A stretch of 64,000 bases of DNA, taken from the NCBI RefSeq assembly GCF_033807715.1, contig NC_084591.1:50630615-50694614 (forward strand), read 5' to 3'. A program made the position numbers and the translations under genes. Under the pieces are notes generated by a model. The model was given only the letters and a program-made list of their open reading frames with translations. It was not told where the DNA came from and did not search any database. This DNA comes from Cololabis saira (Eukaryota > Chordata > Actinopteri > Beloniformes > Belonidae). This document shows positions 21,291 through 34,000 of the stretch, in pieces; positions within the stretch are counted from its first letter, which is position 1, and each line of letters opens with the position of its first letter.

Positions 21291-21651
21291 CTGCGCGTCC
21301 CCGCGTCTCTCCTCCGCTCCGCAGCGTCTCCAGGTCTCCACAGCTCAGCTCGTTTCGGCTTCGTCTTTTCGGCTTTTCTAAATCCCTCAGCTGGTTTGAC
21401 TCCGTGTCCGCGAGGATGGGACGTAAACACACGCAGGGAGACACGTGAGACGCAGAGACGTGAGCGGACTCTGCGCGACGGGAACCGGGAGAATAAAGAA
21501 CCGATAGATGCGGGAATAACCAGCACCAGGAGCCGGAATAACCAGCACCAGGAGCCGGAGGGGACGGCGCTGAGGGAGACACGGACCGGGTTCTGGCCGC
21601 CAGGGTTCTGCAGGGGGTTCTGCAGGGGGTTCTGCAGGGTTCCTGCCAAGG
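21290..21651 (+). promoter_or_regulatory. CpG-rich block ending in a splice donor; possible first exon
   Basis: CpG-dense sequence (GCTGCGCGTCCCCGCGTCTC, TCCGCAGCGTCTCC) ending TTCCTGCCAAG before GTGAGC at 21652. The only early ATG (21415) opens 10 codons, so an exon here would be mostly non-coding. It contains a duplicated AATAACCAGCACCAGGAGCC and three GGGTTCTGCAG units. No downstream exon was found. Confidence 0.3.
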
Positions 21652-21708
21652 TGAGCGGTGAATGTACTCGTTTGCATGAGCGGCTCGTCCGGGGAGGGGG
21701 TCTAAAGG

Positions 21709-21822
21709 CTGATTTATGGTTCCGCGGTACACCGACGCAGAGCCTACGACGTAAGTTACGGTGCGCGTCGCCGCGTAGCCTACGCCGTCGATTTGACGGG
21801 GAACCATAAATCACGCTTAAGA
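21709..21822. mobile_element. Palindromic MITE, copy 2
   Basis: AAAGGCTGATTTATGGTTCC left and GGGGAACCATAAATCACGCT right, around GTGCGCGTCGCCGCGTAGCC. Confidence 0.8.
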
Positions 21823-21874
21823 CCCTGGGACAACAGCGAGGAGACCTCCTCCTCCCGCTGCTGTCTGTCAGCTG

Positions 21875-22088
21875 CTGATGGAGGCTGATGGAGGCTGATG
21901 GAGGGTGATGGAGGGTGATGGAGGGTGATGGAGGCTGATGGAGGCTGATGGAGGCTGATGGAGGGTGATGGAGGCTGATGGAGGGTGATGGAGGGTGATG
22001 GAGGCGGATGGAGGCTGATGGAGGGTGATGGAGGGTGATGGAGGGTGATGGAGGCTGATGGAGGCTGATGGAGGCGGATGGAGGCCGG
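21875..22088. repeat. 10-bp minisatellite TGATGGAGGC/G
   Basis: About 21 units of TGATGGAGGC or TGATGGAGGG; a few units read CGGATGGAGG. The long Ser/Pro/His ORFs on the minus strand are by-products. Confidence 0.92.
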
Positions 22089-22660
22089 CGGCTCCTCCAT
22101 CTGGAAGTGTTACTTAGCCTACGTTTCATCAGCATGAATAGCACAAAGGACTGGCCGTGATGGGGCTGCTGCTTCCCCCGGTGGAGACTGTGTTCCCGGT
22201 CCTGGTTCCGGGATGCAGACACGTGCCACAAATACCTTCAAAATACCTTCAAATGTTGGGGACTTTGTCCTTTTGAAATTTCCAACCTAAAAGACGATAA
22301 ACATTGTGGCTGAACGTGACATTTAGGCATCATTTACCTGACTTTATCCTCTGCTTTTTCAGCCCTAGTCCCTAACCAACCTCCCCACTCCCCTGTCTCA
22401 CTCCCTGTCTCCATCTTCTCCATCTTTGCCTCATCTTCCTCCACCCCTTTTTACACCCCCCCATGCCTCCATCTCTACTCCCTGCCCCCCCCACACACAC
22501 ACACACTCCCCACACCCTTTTTACTCTCCACCTCTCATTCATCTGTCGGTGACTCTCTTTCCCCCTCCATTGATTTGCCTGCTGGCGTTGCTAAGAGACA
22601 CCAGCGGTTGGTGTGCTGTAAGAGTGGAGAGTAGATGGAGGGACACATTTACATGCTATG
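22089..22660. other. No gene seen; C-rich tract
   Basis: CCTCC/CACCCC-rich stretch at 22378-22570, with a short CA run near 22495. No exon recognised. Confidence 0.4.
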
Positions 22661-22664
22661 AAAA

Positions 22665-23670
22665 GGATTGATAGATATGTGTTTATTGTCCCCGTGGGGG
22701 GATTTATTTTCAGCAAAAGACACACATGGCAATTTGACAAACATAGCATAAAAACAGGGACAGAACAGTCCCTGTTCTGAACAGTAAGACAGACACGGTG
22801 CATCCATTTGTACATATTGTCCAGCCAGCTGGGGTGCCATTTCCTAGCAATATTTAAAAGTGTAATGGCTTGGGGCATAAAGGACTTGTTTGAACTGTTT
22901 TTAGTGAACAAGCGGGGGCAATAAGGCCGAGCTGATGGCAACAGTTTAAAACTGGAGGTAAGTGGGTGCCTGTCGTCACCCACGATGGCCTTTGCCTTGC
23001 TTGTTACCCGTCTCTGTATATGCTTTGGAGGCTGGGTAGGGTGGTTCCTAACAGTTTGCTGGCTGTTGTTACTGTCCTCCTAACAGACCTCCTTTGTGCC
23101 TCAGAGATATTCCCAAACCAGCAGATGATACAAAAAGTTAAAACACTTTCAATAAAAGCACAATAAAACATGTGGACCATTTTGTCATTAGACCAATTGT
23201 CCCATTTAAGTCTGTGATCAAGCACAACCCCAAGGTGCTTGTATTCAGTCACAGACTGGATCTCCTCTCCGTTGATAAAAGTGGGCCGAAATGAGTTTTG
23301 CTTCCTGAAATCAATGGTCATGTCCTTTGTCTTTAAGGTGTTGAGGACAAGGTTTGCCCTCTCACACCATTTAAGAAAATGGTCAAGAACTGGCCAATGC
23401 TCCTCCTCTCCATCATGCAGGACAGGAGGCTAATGCAGTATTATCCGCATATTTAATAAAGTGCCTGTTGGAGAAAGTGCTTGAGCAGGACTTTGTGTAT
23501 AGAATAAATAACAGTGGGGATAAAACACAACCCTGACAGGAGCCTGTAGAAGTGGTGAGTTTATCTGAGAGTGAGGAGGTTTTGGTTGTAAGAGGAGACT
23601 GTGTCTGAGAATCACATGTTGTACTTGATCCTGCACAAACTACTCTTGGTAAACAATATGGAGTTATCAC
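22665..23670 (-). mobile_element. L2/CR1-type LINE fragment, dead
   Basis: The minus strand reads, in broken frames, GCVLSPLLFILYTKSC and NRHFIKYADNTALASC (RT palm with YADN where YADD is usual), then EYKHLGVVLDHRLKW, RRSVRRTVTTASKLLG and SKAKAIVGDDRHPLTS, ending near FMPQAITLLN. EN and RT fingers are missing. The order fits the RT end of an L2-type element. Confidence 0.75.
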
Positions 23671-23723
23671 TCTTGGATAGAGATGAACTGGTCAGGATTT
23701 TGAGGGCTCGCCATCCAGTCATA

Positions 23724-24759
23724 CCCCTTTTACACCAAGCAGGGTTCCAAAACTGGTGCTACACCAGCCCTCTTTGGTTGCTGGGCCAGGCGTAAGAACC
23801 GCTTTACGTCGGGGGCTGGGGGCGGGGCTGGGGACGGTGTTACTGAACAACCAAAGCAGAATAAACATGGAAGAGCGCCATTTTTAAACAACGGAGCGTT
23901 GAAGACGGCGGTTAAGTTAGCAGACTCTTTTATTATTACATCCATTTATTTAATAATGGATGTAAAACAGAAGCAGCATTGGTCTACGGTACAATCCATC
24001 AACAGTAACGTCGGCGGGCTCCGTGCCCGCCGATGAAGCGGCAGCCTCGCGTCCGAGCCCGCGGGGAAGCGTTCCAGCCCTGGGACGCTTGGACGTGAGG
24101 CTGCCGCTGCATCGGCGGGTTCCCGGCCCGCGGGGACGCGTCCCAGCCCGCGTCCCAGCCCGCTCCCAGCCCGCACCCAGCCCGCGGTTCTGGTTCCGCG
24201 TTACACCAACGCAGAGCCTACGACGCGTTCCGTACGCCGTAATTTCTTAACAGGCGTAGCTACAACTGATAGATTTCATCTATTAAACCAACATTTATCT
24301 TCCTAAATGATTTATTTCATCCAGCGTAATTCTCAACAAAGCTGCAGGTTTCTCCCCCGGGAAGACGGCGCAGGTTGAGCCGGCTGAGGAGCTGCTGTGC
24401 CCCGGGGGCTGCTGGCTCTCGAGTCAAATTTCTTAACAGGCGTTATTTGGATAAACTGAGTCCATGTTGGGGATCTTAAAGGTTACTTTTAAGCCTGAAA
24501 AAATATTAAAACTTAATAAAGTGCCATATTAACAGCGCTACAGCTGAAATTAAAACAGCTTTTGGCTCTCAGCTTCCTGATCAGGGTAGGGATGAAAACG
24601 AGGGGGCATGGTGGTGACGTATACAGTAACGTAATGACGTAGCTCTCTGGTCAGCTGCTGGCTTGTGTAAAAGCAAACGGTTCTTACTTAGAACCAACCG
24701 CAAACCGGCTCTAGCACCAGCACTAGCACCAGTCCTGGAACCAGCTTGGTGTAAAAGGT
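23724..24759. mobile_element. TIR element with CTTTTACACCAAGC ends
   Basis: CCCCTTTTACACCAAGCAGG on the left matches ACCTTTTACACCAAGCTGG read inward from the right. The inside is GC-rich with no transposase and holds a half palindromic MITE (24189-24255). No clear target duplication. Confidence 0.6.
24189..24255. mobile_element. Palindromic MITE, half copy
   Basis: GGTTCCGCGTTACACCAACG and AGAGCCTACGACGCG match the left half of the family; the right arm is lost. Confidence 0.65.
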
Positions 24760-25049
24760 CAATGTTATGTCAATTTCGGGACACATCTTCAGTAGTATGC
24801 CTCTGAATCAGGGGGTGTTTCGGCCTTTAAACACTATACACCCTCATCAGAGGTGGCCAGCTATAGGGTGATCAAGTCTTAGCTTGTGTCCCGTGCCCAA
24901 TCATTAGGTTTTGCCTAGATGAAAAATCCTCATGGTTCTCCTAACGGTTGGAGGGTTGGAGTTCGGATTCTCAGGTGGGAGGTCTTGGAGCCCAGCAAGG
25001 GTCCTTCCGTGGAGCAGATGAGTGTGTGGGCTGAGCAGCTGCTGCCTGT
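24760..25049. other. Left flank of the giant minisatellite
   Basis: Single-copy-looking sequence with no gene signal. Confidence 0.4.
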
Positions 25050-28000
25050 TGGTTGAGAGTGGAGGATGGTGCAGGTGGAGCTGGTTGGTTGAGAGTGGAG
25101 GATGGTGCAGGTGAAGCTGCGGGTTGATCTAGAGTGGAGGATGGTGCAGGTGGAGCTGGTTGGTTGAGAGTGGAGGATGGTGCAGGTGGAGCTGCTGGTT
25201 GATCTAGAGTGGAGGATGGTGCAGGTGGAGCTGCTGGTTGATTGAGAGTGGAGGATGGTGCAGGTGGAGCTGCTGGTTGATTGAGAGTGGAGGATGGTGC
25301 AGGTGGAGCTGCTGGTTGGTTGAGAGTGGAGGATGGTGCAGGTGGAGCTGCTGGTTGGTTGAGAGTGGAGGATGTTGCAGGTGGAGCTGGTTGGTTGAGA
25401 GTGGAGGATGGTGCAGGTGGAGCTGGTTGATTGAGAGTGGAGGATGGTGCAGGTGGAGCTGGTTGATTGAGAGTGGAGGATGGTGCAGGTGGAGCTGGTT
25501 GATTGAGAGTGGAGGATGGTGCAGGTGGAGCTGGTTGGTTGAGAGTGGAGGATGGTGCAGGTGGAGCTGCTGGTTGGTTGAGAGTGGAGGACGGTGCAGG
25601 TGGAGCTGCTGGTTGAGAGTGGAGGATGGTGCAGGTGGAGCTGCTGGTTGGTTGAGAGTGGAGGACGGTGCAGGTGGAGCTGCTGGTTGGTTGAGAGTGG
25701 AGGATGGTGCAGGTGGAGCTGGTCGGTTGAGAGTGGAGGATGGTGCAGGTGGAGCTGCTGGTTGGTTGAGAGTGGAGGATGGTGCAGGTGGAGCTGGTTG
25801 GTTGATTGAGAGTGGAGGATTGTGCAGGTGGAGCTGCTGGTTGATTGAGAGTGGAGGATGGTGCAGGTGGAGCTGCTGGTTGGTTGAGAGTGGAGGATGG
25901 TGCAGGTGGAGCTGCTGGTTGATCTAGAGTGGAGGATGGTGCAGGTGGAGCTGCTGGTTGGTTGAGAGTGGAGGATGGTGCAGGTGGAGCTGCTGGTTGA
26001 TTGAGAGTGGAGGATGGTGCAGGTGGAGCTGGTTGGTTGAGAGTGGAGGATGGTGCAGGTGGAGCTGGTTGGTTGAGAGTGGAGGATGGTGCAGGTGGAG
26101 CTGGTTGGTTGATCTAGAGTGGAGGATGGTGCAGGTGGAGCTGCTGGTTGGTTGAGAGTGGAGGATGCTGCAGGTGGACCTGCTGGTTGATTGAGAGTGG
26201 AGGATGGTGCAGGTGGAGCTGGTTGGTTGAGAGTGGAGGATGGTGCAGGTGGAGCTGGTTGGTTGAGAGTGGAAGATGGTGCAGGTGGAGCTGGTTGGTT
26301 GATTGAGAGTGGAGGATGGTGCAGGTGGAGCTGCTGGTTGGTTGAGAGTGGAGGACGGTGCAGGTGGAGCTGCTGGTTGGTTGAGAGTGGAGGACGGTGC
26401 AGGTGGAGCTGCTGGTTGGTTGAGAGTGGAGGACGGTGCAGGTGGAGCTGGTTGGTTGAGAGTGGAGGATGGTGCAGGTGGAGCTGCTGGTTGGTTGAGA
26501 GTGGAGGATGGTGCAGGTGGAGCTGCTGGTTGGTTGAGAGTGGAGGATGGTGCAGGTGGAGCTGGTTGGTTGATTGAGAGTGGAGGATGGTGCAGGTGGA
26601 GCTGGTTGATCTAGAGTGGAGGATGGTGCAGGTGGAGCTGCTGGTTGGTTGAGAGTAGAGGATGGTGCAGGTGGAGCTGGTTGGTTGATTGAGAGTGGAG
26701 GATGGTGCAGGTGGAGCTGCTGGTTGATTGAGAGTGGAGGATGGTGCAGGTGGAGCTGCTGGTTGGTTGAGAGTAGAGGATGGTGCAGGTGGAGCTGCTG
26801 GTTGGTTGAGAGTGGAGGATGGTGCAGGTGGAGCTGCTGGTTGATCTAGAGTGGAGGATGGTGCAGGTGGAGCTGGTTGGTTGAGAGTGGAGGATGGTGC
26901 AGGTGGAGCTGCTGGTTGATCTAGAGTGGAGGATGGTGCAGGTGGAGCTGGTTGGTTGAGAGTGGAGGATGGTGCAGTTGCAGCTGGTTGGTTGAGAGTG
27001 GAGGATGGTGCAGGTGGAGCTGCTGGTTGATTGAGATTGGAGGATGGTGCAGGTGGAGCTGCTGGTTGGTTGAGAGTAGAGGATGGTGCAGGTGGAGCTG
27101 CTGGTTGGTTGAGAGTGGAGGATGGTGCAGGTGGAGCTGCTGGTTGATCTAGAGTGGAGGATGGTGCAGGTGGAGCTGGTTGGTTGAGAGTGGAGGATGG
27201 TGCAGGTGGAGCTGGTTGGTTGAGAGTGGAGGACGGTGCAGGTGGAGATGGTTGGTTGAGAGTGGAGGATGGTGCAGGTGGAGCTGCTGGTTGGTTGAGA
27301 GTGGAGGATGGTGCAGGTGGAGCTGCTGGTTGATCTAGAGTGGAGGATGGTGCAGGTGGAGCTGGTTGGTTGAGAGTGGAGGATGCTGCAGGTGGAGCTG
27401 CTGGTTGATTGAGAGTGGAGGATGGTGCAGGTGGAGCTGCTGGTTGGTTGAGAGTGGAGGATGGTGCAGATGGAGCTGCTGGTTCATCTACAGTGGAGGA
27501 TGGTTTAGGTGGAGCTGCTGGTTGGTTGAGAGTGGAGGATGGTGCAGGTGGAGCTGGTTGGTTGAGAGTGGAGGATGGTGCAGGTGGAGCTGCTGGTTGA
27601 TCTAGAGTGGAGGATGGTGCAGGTGGAGCTGGTTGGTTGAGAGTGGAGGATGGTGCAGGTGCAGCTGGTTGGTTGAGAGTGGAGGATGGTGCAGGTGGAG
27701 CTGCTGGTTGATTGAGATTGGAGGACGGTGCAGGTGGAGCTGCTGGTTGGTTGAGAGTAGAGGATGGTGCAGGTGGAGCTGCTGGTTGGTTGAGAGTGGA
27801 GGATGGTGCAGGTGGAGCTGCTGGTTGATCTAGAGTGGAGGATGGTGCAGGTGGAGCTGGTTGGTTGAGAGTGGAGGATGGTGCAGGTGGAGCTGGTTGG
27901 TTGAGAGTGGAGGACGGTGCAGGTGGAGATGGTTGGTTGAGAATGGAGGATGGTGCAGGTGGAGCTGCTGGTTGGTTGAGAGTGGAGGATGGGGCAGGTG

Positions 28001-31000
28001 GAGCTGCTGGTTGATCTAGAGTGGAGGATGGTGCAGGTGGAGCTGGTTGTTTGAGAGTGGAGGATGCTGCAGGTGGAGCTGCTGGTTGATTGAGAGTGGA
28101 GGATGGTGCAGGTGGAGCTGCTGGTTGGTTGAGAGTGGAGGATGGTGCAGGTGGAGCTGCTGGTTCATCTACAGTGGAGGATGGTTTAGGTGGAGCTGCT
28201 GGTTGGTTGAGAGTGGAGGATGGTGCAGGCGGAGCTGGTTGGTTGAGAGTGGAGGATGGTGCAGGTGGAGCTGCTGGTTGATCTAGAGTGGAGGATGGTG
28301 CAGGTGGAGCTGCTGGTTGGTTGAGAGTGGAGGATGGTGCAGGTGGAGCTGCTGGTTGATCTAGAGTGGAGGATGGTGCAGGTGGAGCTGCTGGTTGGTT
28401 GAGAGTGGAGGATGGTGCAGGTGGAGCTGCTGGTTGGTTGAGAGTGGAGGATGGTGCAGGTGGAGCTGGTTGGTTGAGAGTGGAGGATGGTGCAGGTGGA
28501 GCTGCTGGTTGGTTGAGAGTGGAGGATGGTGCAGGTGGAGCTGGTTGGTTGAGAGTGGAGGATGGTGCAGGTGGAGCTGGTTGGTTGAGAGTGGAGGACA
28601 GTGCAGGTGGAGATGGTTGGTTGAGAGTGTAGGATGGTGCAGGTGGAGCTGCTGGTTGGTTGAGAGTGGAGGATGGTGCAGGTGGAGCTGCTGGTTGATC
28701 TAGAGTGGAGGATGGTGCAGGTGGAGCTGGTTGGTTGAGAGTGGAGGATGCTGCAGGTGGAGCTGCTGGTTGATTGAGAGTGGAGGATGATGCAGCTGCT
28801 GGTTGATCTAGAGTGGAGGATGGTGCAGGTGGAGCTGCTGGTTGGTTGAGAGTGGAGGATGGTGCAGGTGGAGCTGCTGGTTGATCTAGAGTGGAGGATG
28901 GTGCAGGTGGAGCTGCTGGTTGGTTGAGAGTGGAGGATGGTGCAGGTGGAGCTGCTGGTTGGTTGAGAGTGGAGGATGGTGCAGGTGGAGCTGGTTGGTT
29001 GAGAGTGGAGGATGGTGCAGGTGGAGCTACTGGTTGGTTGAGAGTGGAGGATGGTGCAGGTGGAGCTGATTGGTTGAGAGTGGATGATGGTGCAGGTGGA
29101 GCTGGTTGGTTGAGAGTGGAGGATGGTGCAGGTGGAGCTGCTGGTTGGTTGAGAGTGGAGGATGGTGCAGGTGGAGCTGCTGGTTGGTTGAGAGTGGAGG
29201 ATGGTGCAGGTGGAGCTGCTGGTTGGTTGAGAGTGGAGGATGGTGCAGGTGGAGCTGCTGGTTGATCTAGAGTGGAGGATGGTGCAGGTGGAGCTGCTGG
29301 TTGGTTGAGAGTGGAGGATGGTGCAGGTGGAGCTGCTGGTTGGTTGAGAGTGGAGGATGGTGCAGGTGGAGCTGCTGGTTGGTTGAGAGTGGAGGATGGT
29401 GCAGGTGGAGCTACTGGTTGGTTGAGAGTGGAGGATGGTGCAGGTGGAGCTGATTGGTTGAGAGTGGATGATGGTGCAGGTGGAGCTGGTTGGTTGAGAG
29501 TGGAGGATGGTGCAGGTGGAGCTGCTGGTTGGTTGAGAGTGGAGGATGGTGCAGGTGGAGCTGCTGGTTGGTTGAGAGTGGAGGATGGTGCAGGTGGAGC
29601 TGCTGGTTGGTTGAGAGTGGAGGATGGTGCAGGTGGAGCTGCTGGTTGATCTAGATTGGAGGATGGTGCAGGTGGAGCTGCTGGTTGGTTGAGAGTGGGG
29701 GATGGTGCAGGTGGAGCTGCTGGTTGGTTGAGAGTGGAGGATGGTGCAGGTGGAGCTGCTGGTTGATTGAGAGTGGAGGATGGTGCAGGTGGAGCTGGTT
29801 GGTTGAGAGTGGAGGATGGTTTAGGTGGAGCTGCTGGTTGGTTGAGAGTGGAGGATGGTGCAGGTGGAGCTGGTTGGTTGAGAGTGGAGGATGCTGCAGG
29901 TGGAGCTGGTTGATTGAGAGTGGAGGATGGTGCACCTGGAGCTGCTGGTTGGTTGAGAGTGGAGGATGGTGCAGGTGGAGCTGCTGGTTCATCTAGAGTG
30001 GAGGATGGTGCAGGTGGAGCTGGTTGGTTGAGAGTGGAGGATGGTGCAGGTGGAGCTGCTGGTTCATCTACAGTGGAGGATGGTTTAGGTGGAGCTGCTG
30101 GTTGGTTGAGAGTGGAGGATGGTGCAGGTGGAGCTGGTTGGTTGAGAGTGGAGGATGGTGCAGGTGGAGCTGGTTGGTTGAGAGTGGAGGATGGTGCAGG
30201 TGGAGCTGGTTGGTTGAGAGTGGAGGACGGTGCAGGTGGAGATGGTTGGTTGAGAGTGGAGGATGGTGCAGGTGGAGCTGCTGGTTGGTTGAGAGTGGAG
30301 GATGGTGCAGGTGGAGCTGCTGGTTGATCTAGAGTGGAGGATGGTGCAGGTGGAGCTGGTTGGTTGAGAGTGGAGGATGCTGCAGGTGGAGCTGCTGGTT
30401 GATTGAGAGTGGAGGATGGTGCAGGTGGAGCTGCTGGTTGGTTGAGAGTGGAGGATGGTGCAGGTGGAGCTGCTGGTTCATCTACAGTGGAGGATGGTTT
30501 AGGTGGAGCTGCTGGTTGGTTGAGAGTGGAGGATGGTGCAGGTGGAGCTTGTTGGTTGAGAGTGGAGGATGGTGCAGGTGGAGCTGCTGGTTGATCTAGA
30601 GTGGAGGATGGTGCAGGTGGAGCTGGTTGGTTGAGAGTGGAGGATGGTGCAGGTGCAGCTGGTTGGTTGAGAGTGGAGGATGGTGCAGGTGGAGCTGCTG
30701 GTTGATTGAGATTGGAGGATGGTGCAGGTGGAGCTGCTGGTTGGTTGAGAGTAGAGGATGGTGCACGTGGAGCTGCTGGTTGGTTGAGAGTGGAGGATGG
30801 TGCAGGTGGAGCTGCTGGTTGATCTAGAGTGGAGGATGGTGCAGGTGGAGCTGGTTGGTTGAGAGTGGAGGATGGTGCAGGTGGAGCTGGTTGGTTGAGA
30901 GTGGAGGACGGTGCAGGTGGAGATGGTTGGTTGAGAGTGGAGGATGGTGCAGGTGGAGCTGCTGGTTGGTTGAGAGTGGAGGATGGTGCAGGTGGAGCTG

Positions 31001-34000
31001 CTGGTTGATCTAGAGTGGAGGATGGTGCAGGTGGAGCTGGTTGGTTGAGAGTGGAGGATGCTGCAGGTGGAGCTGCTGGTTGATTGAGAGTGGAGGATGG
31101 TGCAGGTGGAGCTGCTGGTTGGTTGAGAGTGGAGGATGGTGCAGGTGGAGCTGCTGGTTCATCTACAGTGGAGGATGGTTTAGGTGGAGCTGCTGGTTGG
31201 TTGAGAGTGGAGGATGGTGCAGGTGGAGCTGGTTGGTTGAGAGTGGAGGATGGTGCAGGTGGAGCTGCTGGTTGATCTAGAGTGGAGGATGGTGCAGGTG
31301 GAGCTGCTGGTTGGTTGAGAGTGGAGGATGGTGCAGGTGGAGCTGCTGGTTGATCTAGAGTGGAGGATGGTGCAGGTGGAGCTGCTGGTTGGTTGAGAGT
31401 GGAGGATGGTGCAGGTGGAGCTGCTGGTTGATCTAGAGTGGAGGATGGTGCAGGTGGAGCTGCTGGTTGGTTGAGAGTGGAGGATGGTGCAGGTGGAGCT
31501 GCTGGTTGGTTGAGAGTGGAGGATGGTGCAGGTGGAGCTGGTTGGTTGAGAGTGGAGGATGGTGCAGGTGGAGCTGCTGGTTGGTTGAGAGTGGAGGATG
31601 GTGCAGGTGGAGCTGATTGGTTGAGAGTGGAGGATGGTGCAGGTGGAGCCGGTTGGTTGAGAGTGGAGGATGGTGCAGGTGGAGCTGCTGGTTTAGAGTG
31701 GAGGATGGTGCAGGTGGAGCTGCTGGTTGATTGAGAGTGGAGGATGGTGCAGGTGGAGCTGCTGGTTGGTTAAGAGTAGAGGATGGTGCAGGTGGAGCTG
31801 CTGGTTGGTTGAGAGTGGAGGATGGTGCAGGTGGAGCTGCTGGTTGATCTAGAGTGGAGGATGGTGCAGGTGGAGCTGGTTGGTTGAGAGTGGAGGATGG
31901 TGCAGGTGGAGATGGTTGGTTGAGAGTGGAGGACGGTGCAGGTGGAGATGGTTGGTTGAGAGTGGAGGATTGTGCAGGTGGAGCTGCTGGTTGGTTGAGA
32001 GTGGAGGATGGTGCAGGTGGAGCTGCTGGTTGATCTAGAGTGGAGGATGGTGCAGGTGGAGCTGGTTGGTTGAGAGTGGAGGATGCTGCAGGTGGAGCTG
32101 CTGGTTGATTGAGAGTGGAGGATGGTGCAGCTGCTGGTTGATCTAGAGTGGAGGATGGTGCAGGTGGAACTGCTGGTTGGTTGAGAGTGGAGGATGGTGC
32201 AGGTGGAGCTGCTGGTTGATCTAGAGTGGAGGATGGTGCAGGTGGAGCTGCTGGTTGGTTGAGAGTGGAGGATGGTGCAGGTGGAGCTGCTGGTTGATCT
32301 AGAGTAGAGGATGGTGCAGGTGGAGCTGCTGGTTGGTTGAGAGTGGAGGATGGTGCAGGTGGAGCTGCTGGTTGGTTGAGAGTGGAGGATGGTGCAGGTG
32401 GAGCTGGTTGGTTGAGAGTGGAGGATGGTGCAGGTGGAGCTACTGGTTGGTTGAGAGTGGAGGATGGTGCAGGTGGAGCTGATTGGTTGAGAGTGGATGA
32501 TGGTGCAGGTGGAGCTGGTTGGTTGAGAGTGGACGATGGTGCAGGTGGAGCTGCTGGTTGGTTGAGAGTGGAGGATGGTGCAGGTGGAGCTGGTTGGTTG
32601 AGAGTGGAGGATGGTGCAGGTGGAGCTGCTGGTTGGTTGAGAGTGGAGGATGGTGCAGGTGGAGCTGCTGGTTGGTTGAGAGTGGGGGATGGTGCAGGTG
32701 GAGCTGCTGGTTGATCTAGAGTGGAGGATGGTGCAGGTGGAGCTGCTGGTTGGTTGAGAGTGGAGGATCGTGCAGGTGGAGCTGCTGGTTGGTTGAGAGT
32801 GGAGGATGGTGCAGGTGGAGCTGCTGGTTGATTGAGAGTGGAGGGTGGTGCAGGTGGAGCTGCTGGTTGATTGAGAGTGGAGGATGGTGCAGGTGGAGCT
32901 GCTGGTTGGTTGAGAGTGGAGGATGGTGCAGGTGGAGCTGCTGGTTGATCTAGAGTGGAGGATGGTGCAGGTGGAGCTGCTGGTTGGTTGAGAGTGGAGG
33001 ATGGTGCAGGTGGAGCTGCTGGTTGGTTGAGAGTGGAGGATGGTGCAGGTGGAGCTGGTTGGTTGAGAGTGGAGGATGGTGCAGGTGGAGCTGCTGGTTG
33101 GTTGAGAGTGGAGGATGGTGCAGGTGGAGCTGATTGGTTGAGAGTGGAGGATGGTGCAGGTGGAGCCGGTTGGTTGAGAGTGGAGGATGGTGCAGGTGGA
33201 GCTGCTGGTTTAGAGTGGAGGATGGTGCAGGTGGAGCTGCTGGTTGATTGAGAGTGGAGGATGGTGCAGGTGGAGCTGCTGGTTGGTTAAGAGTAGAGGA
33301 TGGTGCAGGTGGAGCTGCTGGTTGGTTGAGAGTGGAGGATGGTGCAGGTGGAGCTGCTGGTTGATCTAGAGTGGAGGATGGTGCAGGTGGAGCTGGTTGG
33401 TTGAGAGTGGAGGATGGTGCAGGTGGAGATGGTTGGTTGAGAGTGGAGGACGGTGCAGGTGGAGATGGTTGGTTGAGAGTGGAGGATTGTGCAGGTGGAG
33501 CTGCTGGTTGGTTGAGAGTGGAGGATGGTGCAGGTGGAGCTGCTGGTTGATCTAGAGTGGAGGATGGTGCAGGTGGAGCTGGTTGGTTGAGAGTGGAGGA
33601 TGCTGCAGGTGGAGCTGCTGGTTGATTGAGAGTGGAGGATGGTGCAGCTGCTGGTTGATCTAGAGTGGAGGATGGTGCAGGTGGAACTGCTGGTTGGTTG
33701 AGAGTGGAGGATGGTGCAGGTGGAGCTGCTGGTTGATCTAGAGTGGAGGATGGTGCAGGTGGAGCTGCTGGTTGGTTGAGAGTGGAGGATGGTGCAGGTG
33801 GAGCTGCTGGTTGATCTAGAGTAGAGGATGGTGCAGGTGGAGCTGCTGGTTGGTTGAGAGTGGAGGATGGTGCAGGTGGAGCTGCTGGTTGGTTGAGAGT
33901 GGAGGATGGTGCAGGTGGAGCTGGTTGGTTGAGAGTGGAGGATGGTGCAGGTGGAGCTACTGGTTGGTTGAGAGTGGAGGATGGTGCAGGTGGAGCTGAT

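Noticed and set aside
21037..22231. 256- and 396-codon Pro/Ser/Arg-rich ORFs on the minus strand
   Set aside because: They span a poly(A) run, C-rich repeats and the 10-bp minisatellite; the sequence is composition-driven.
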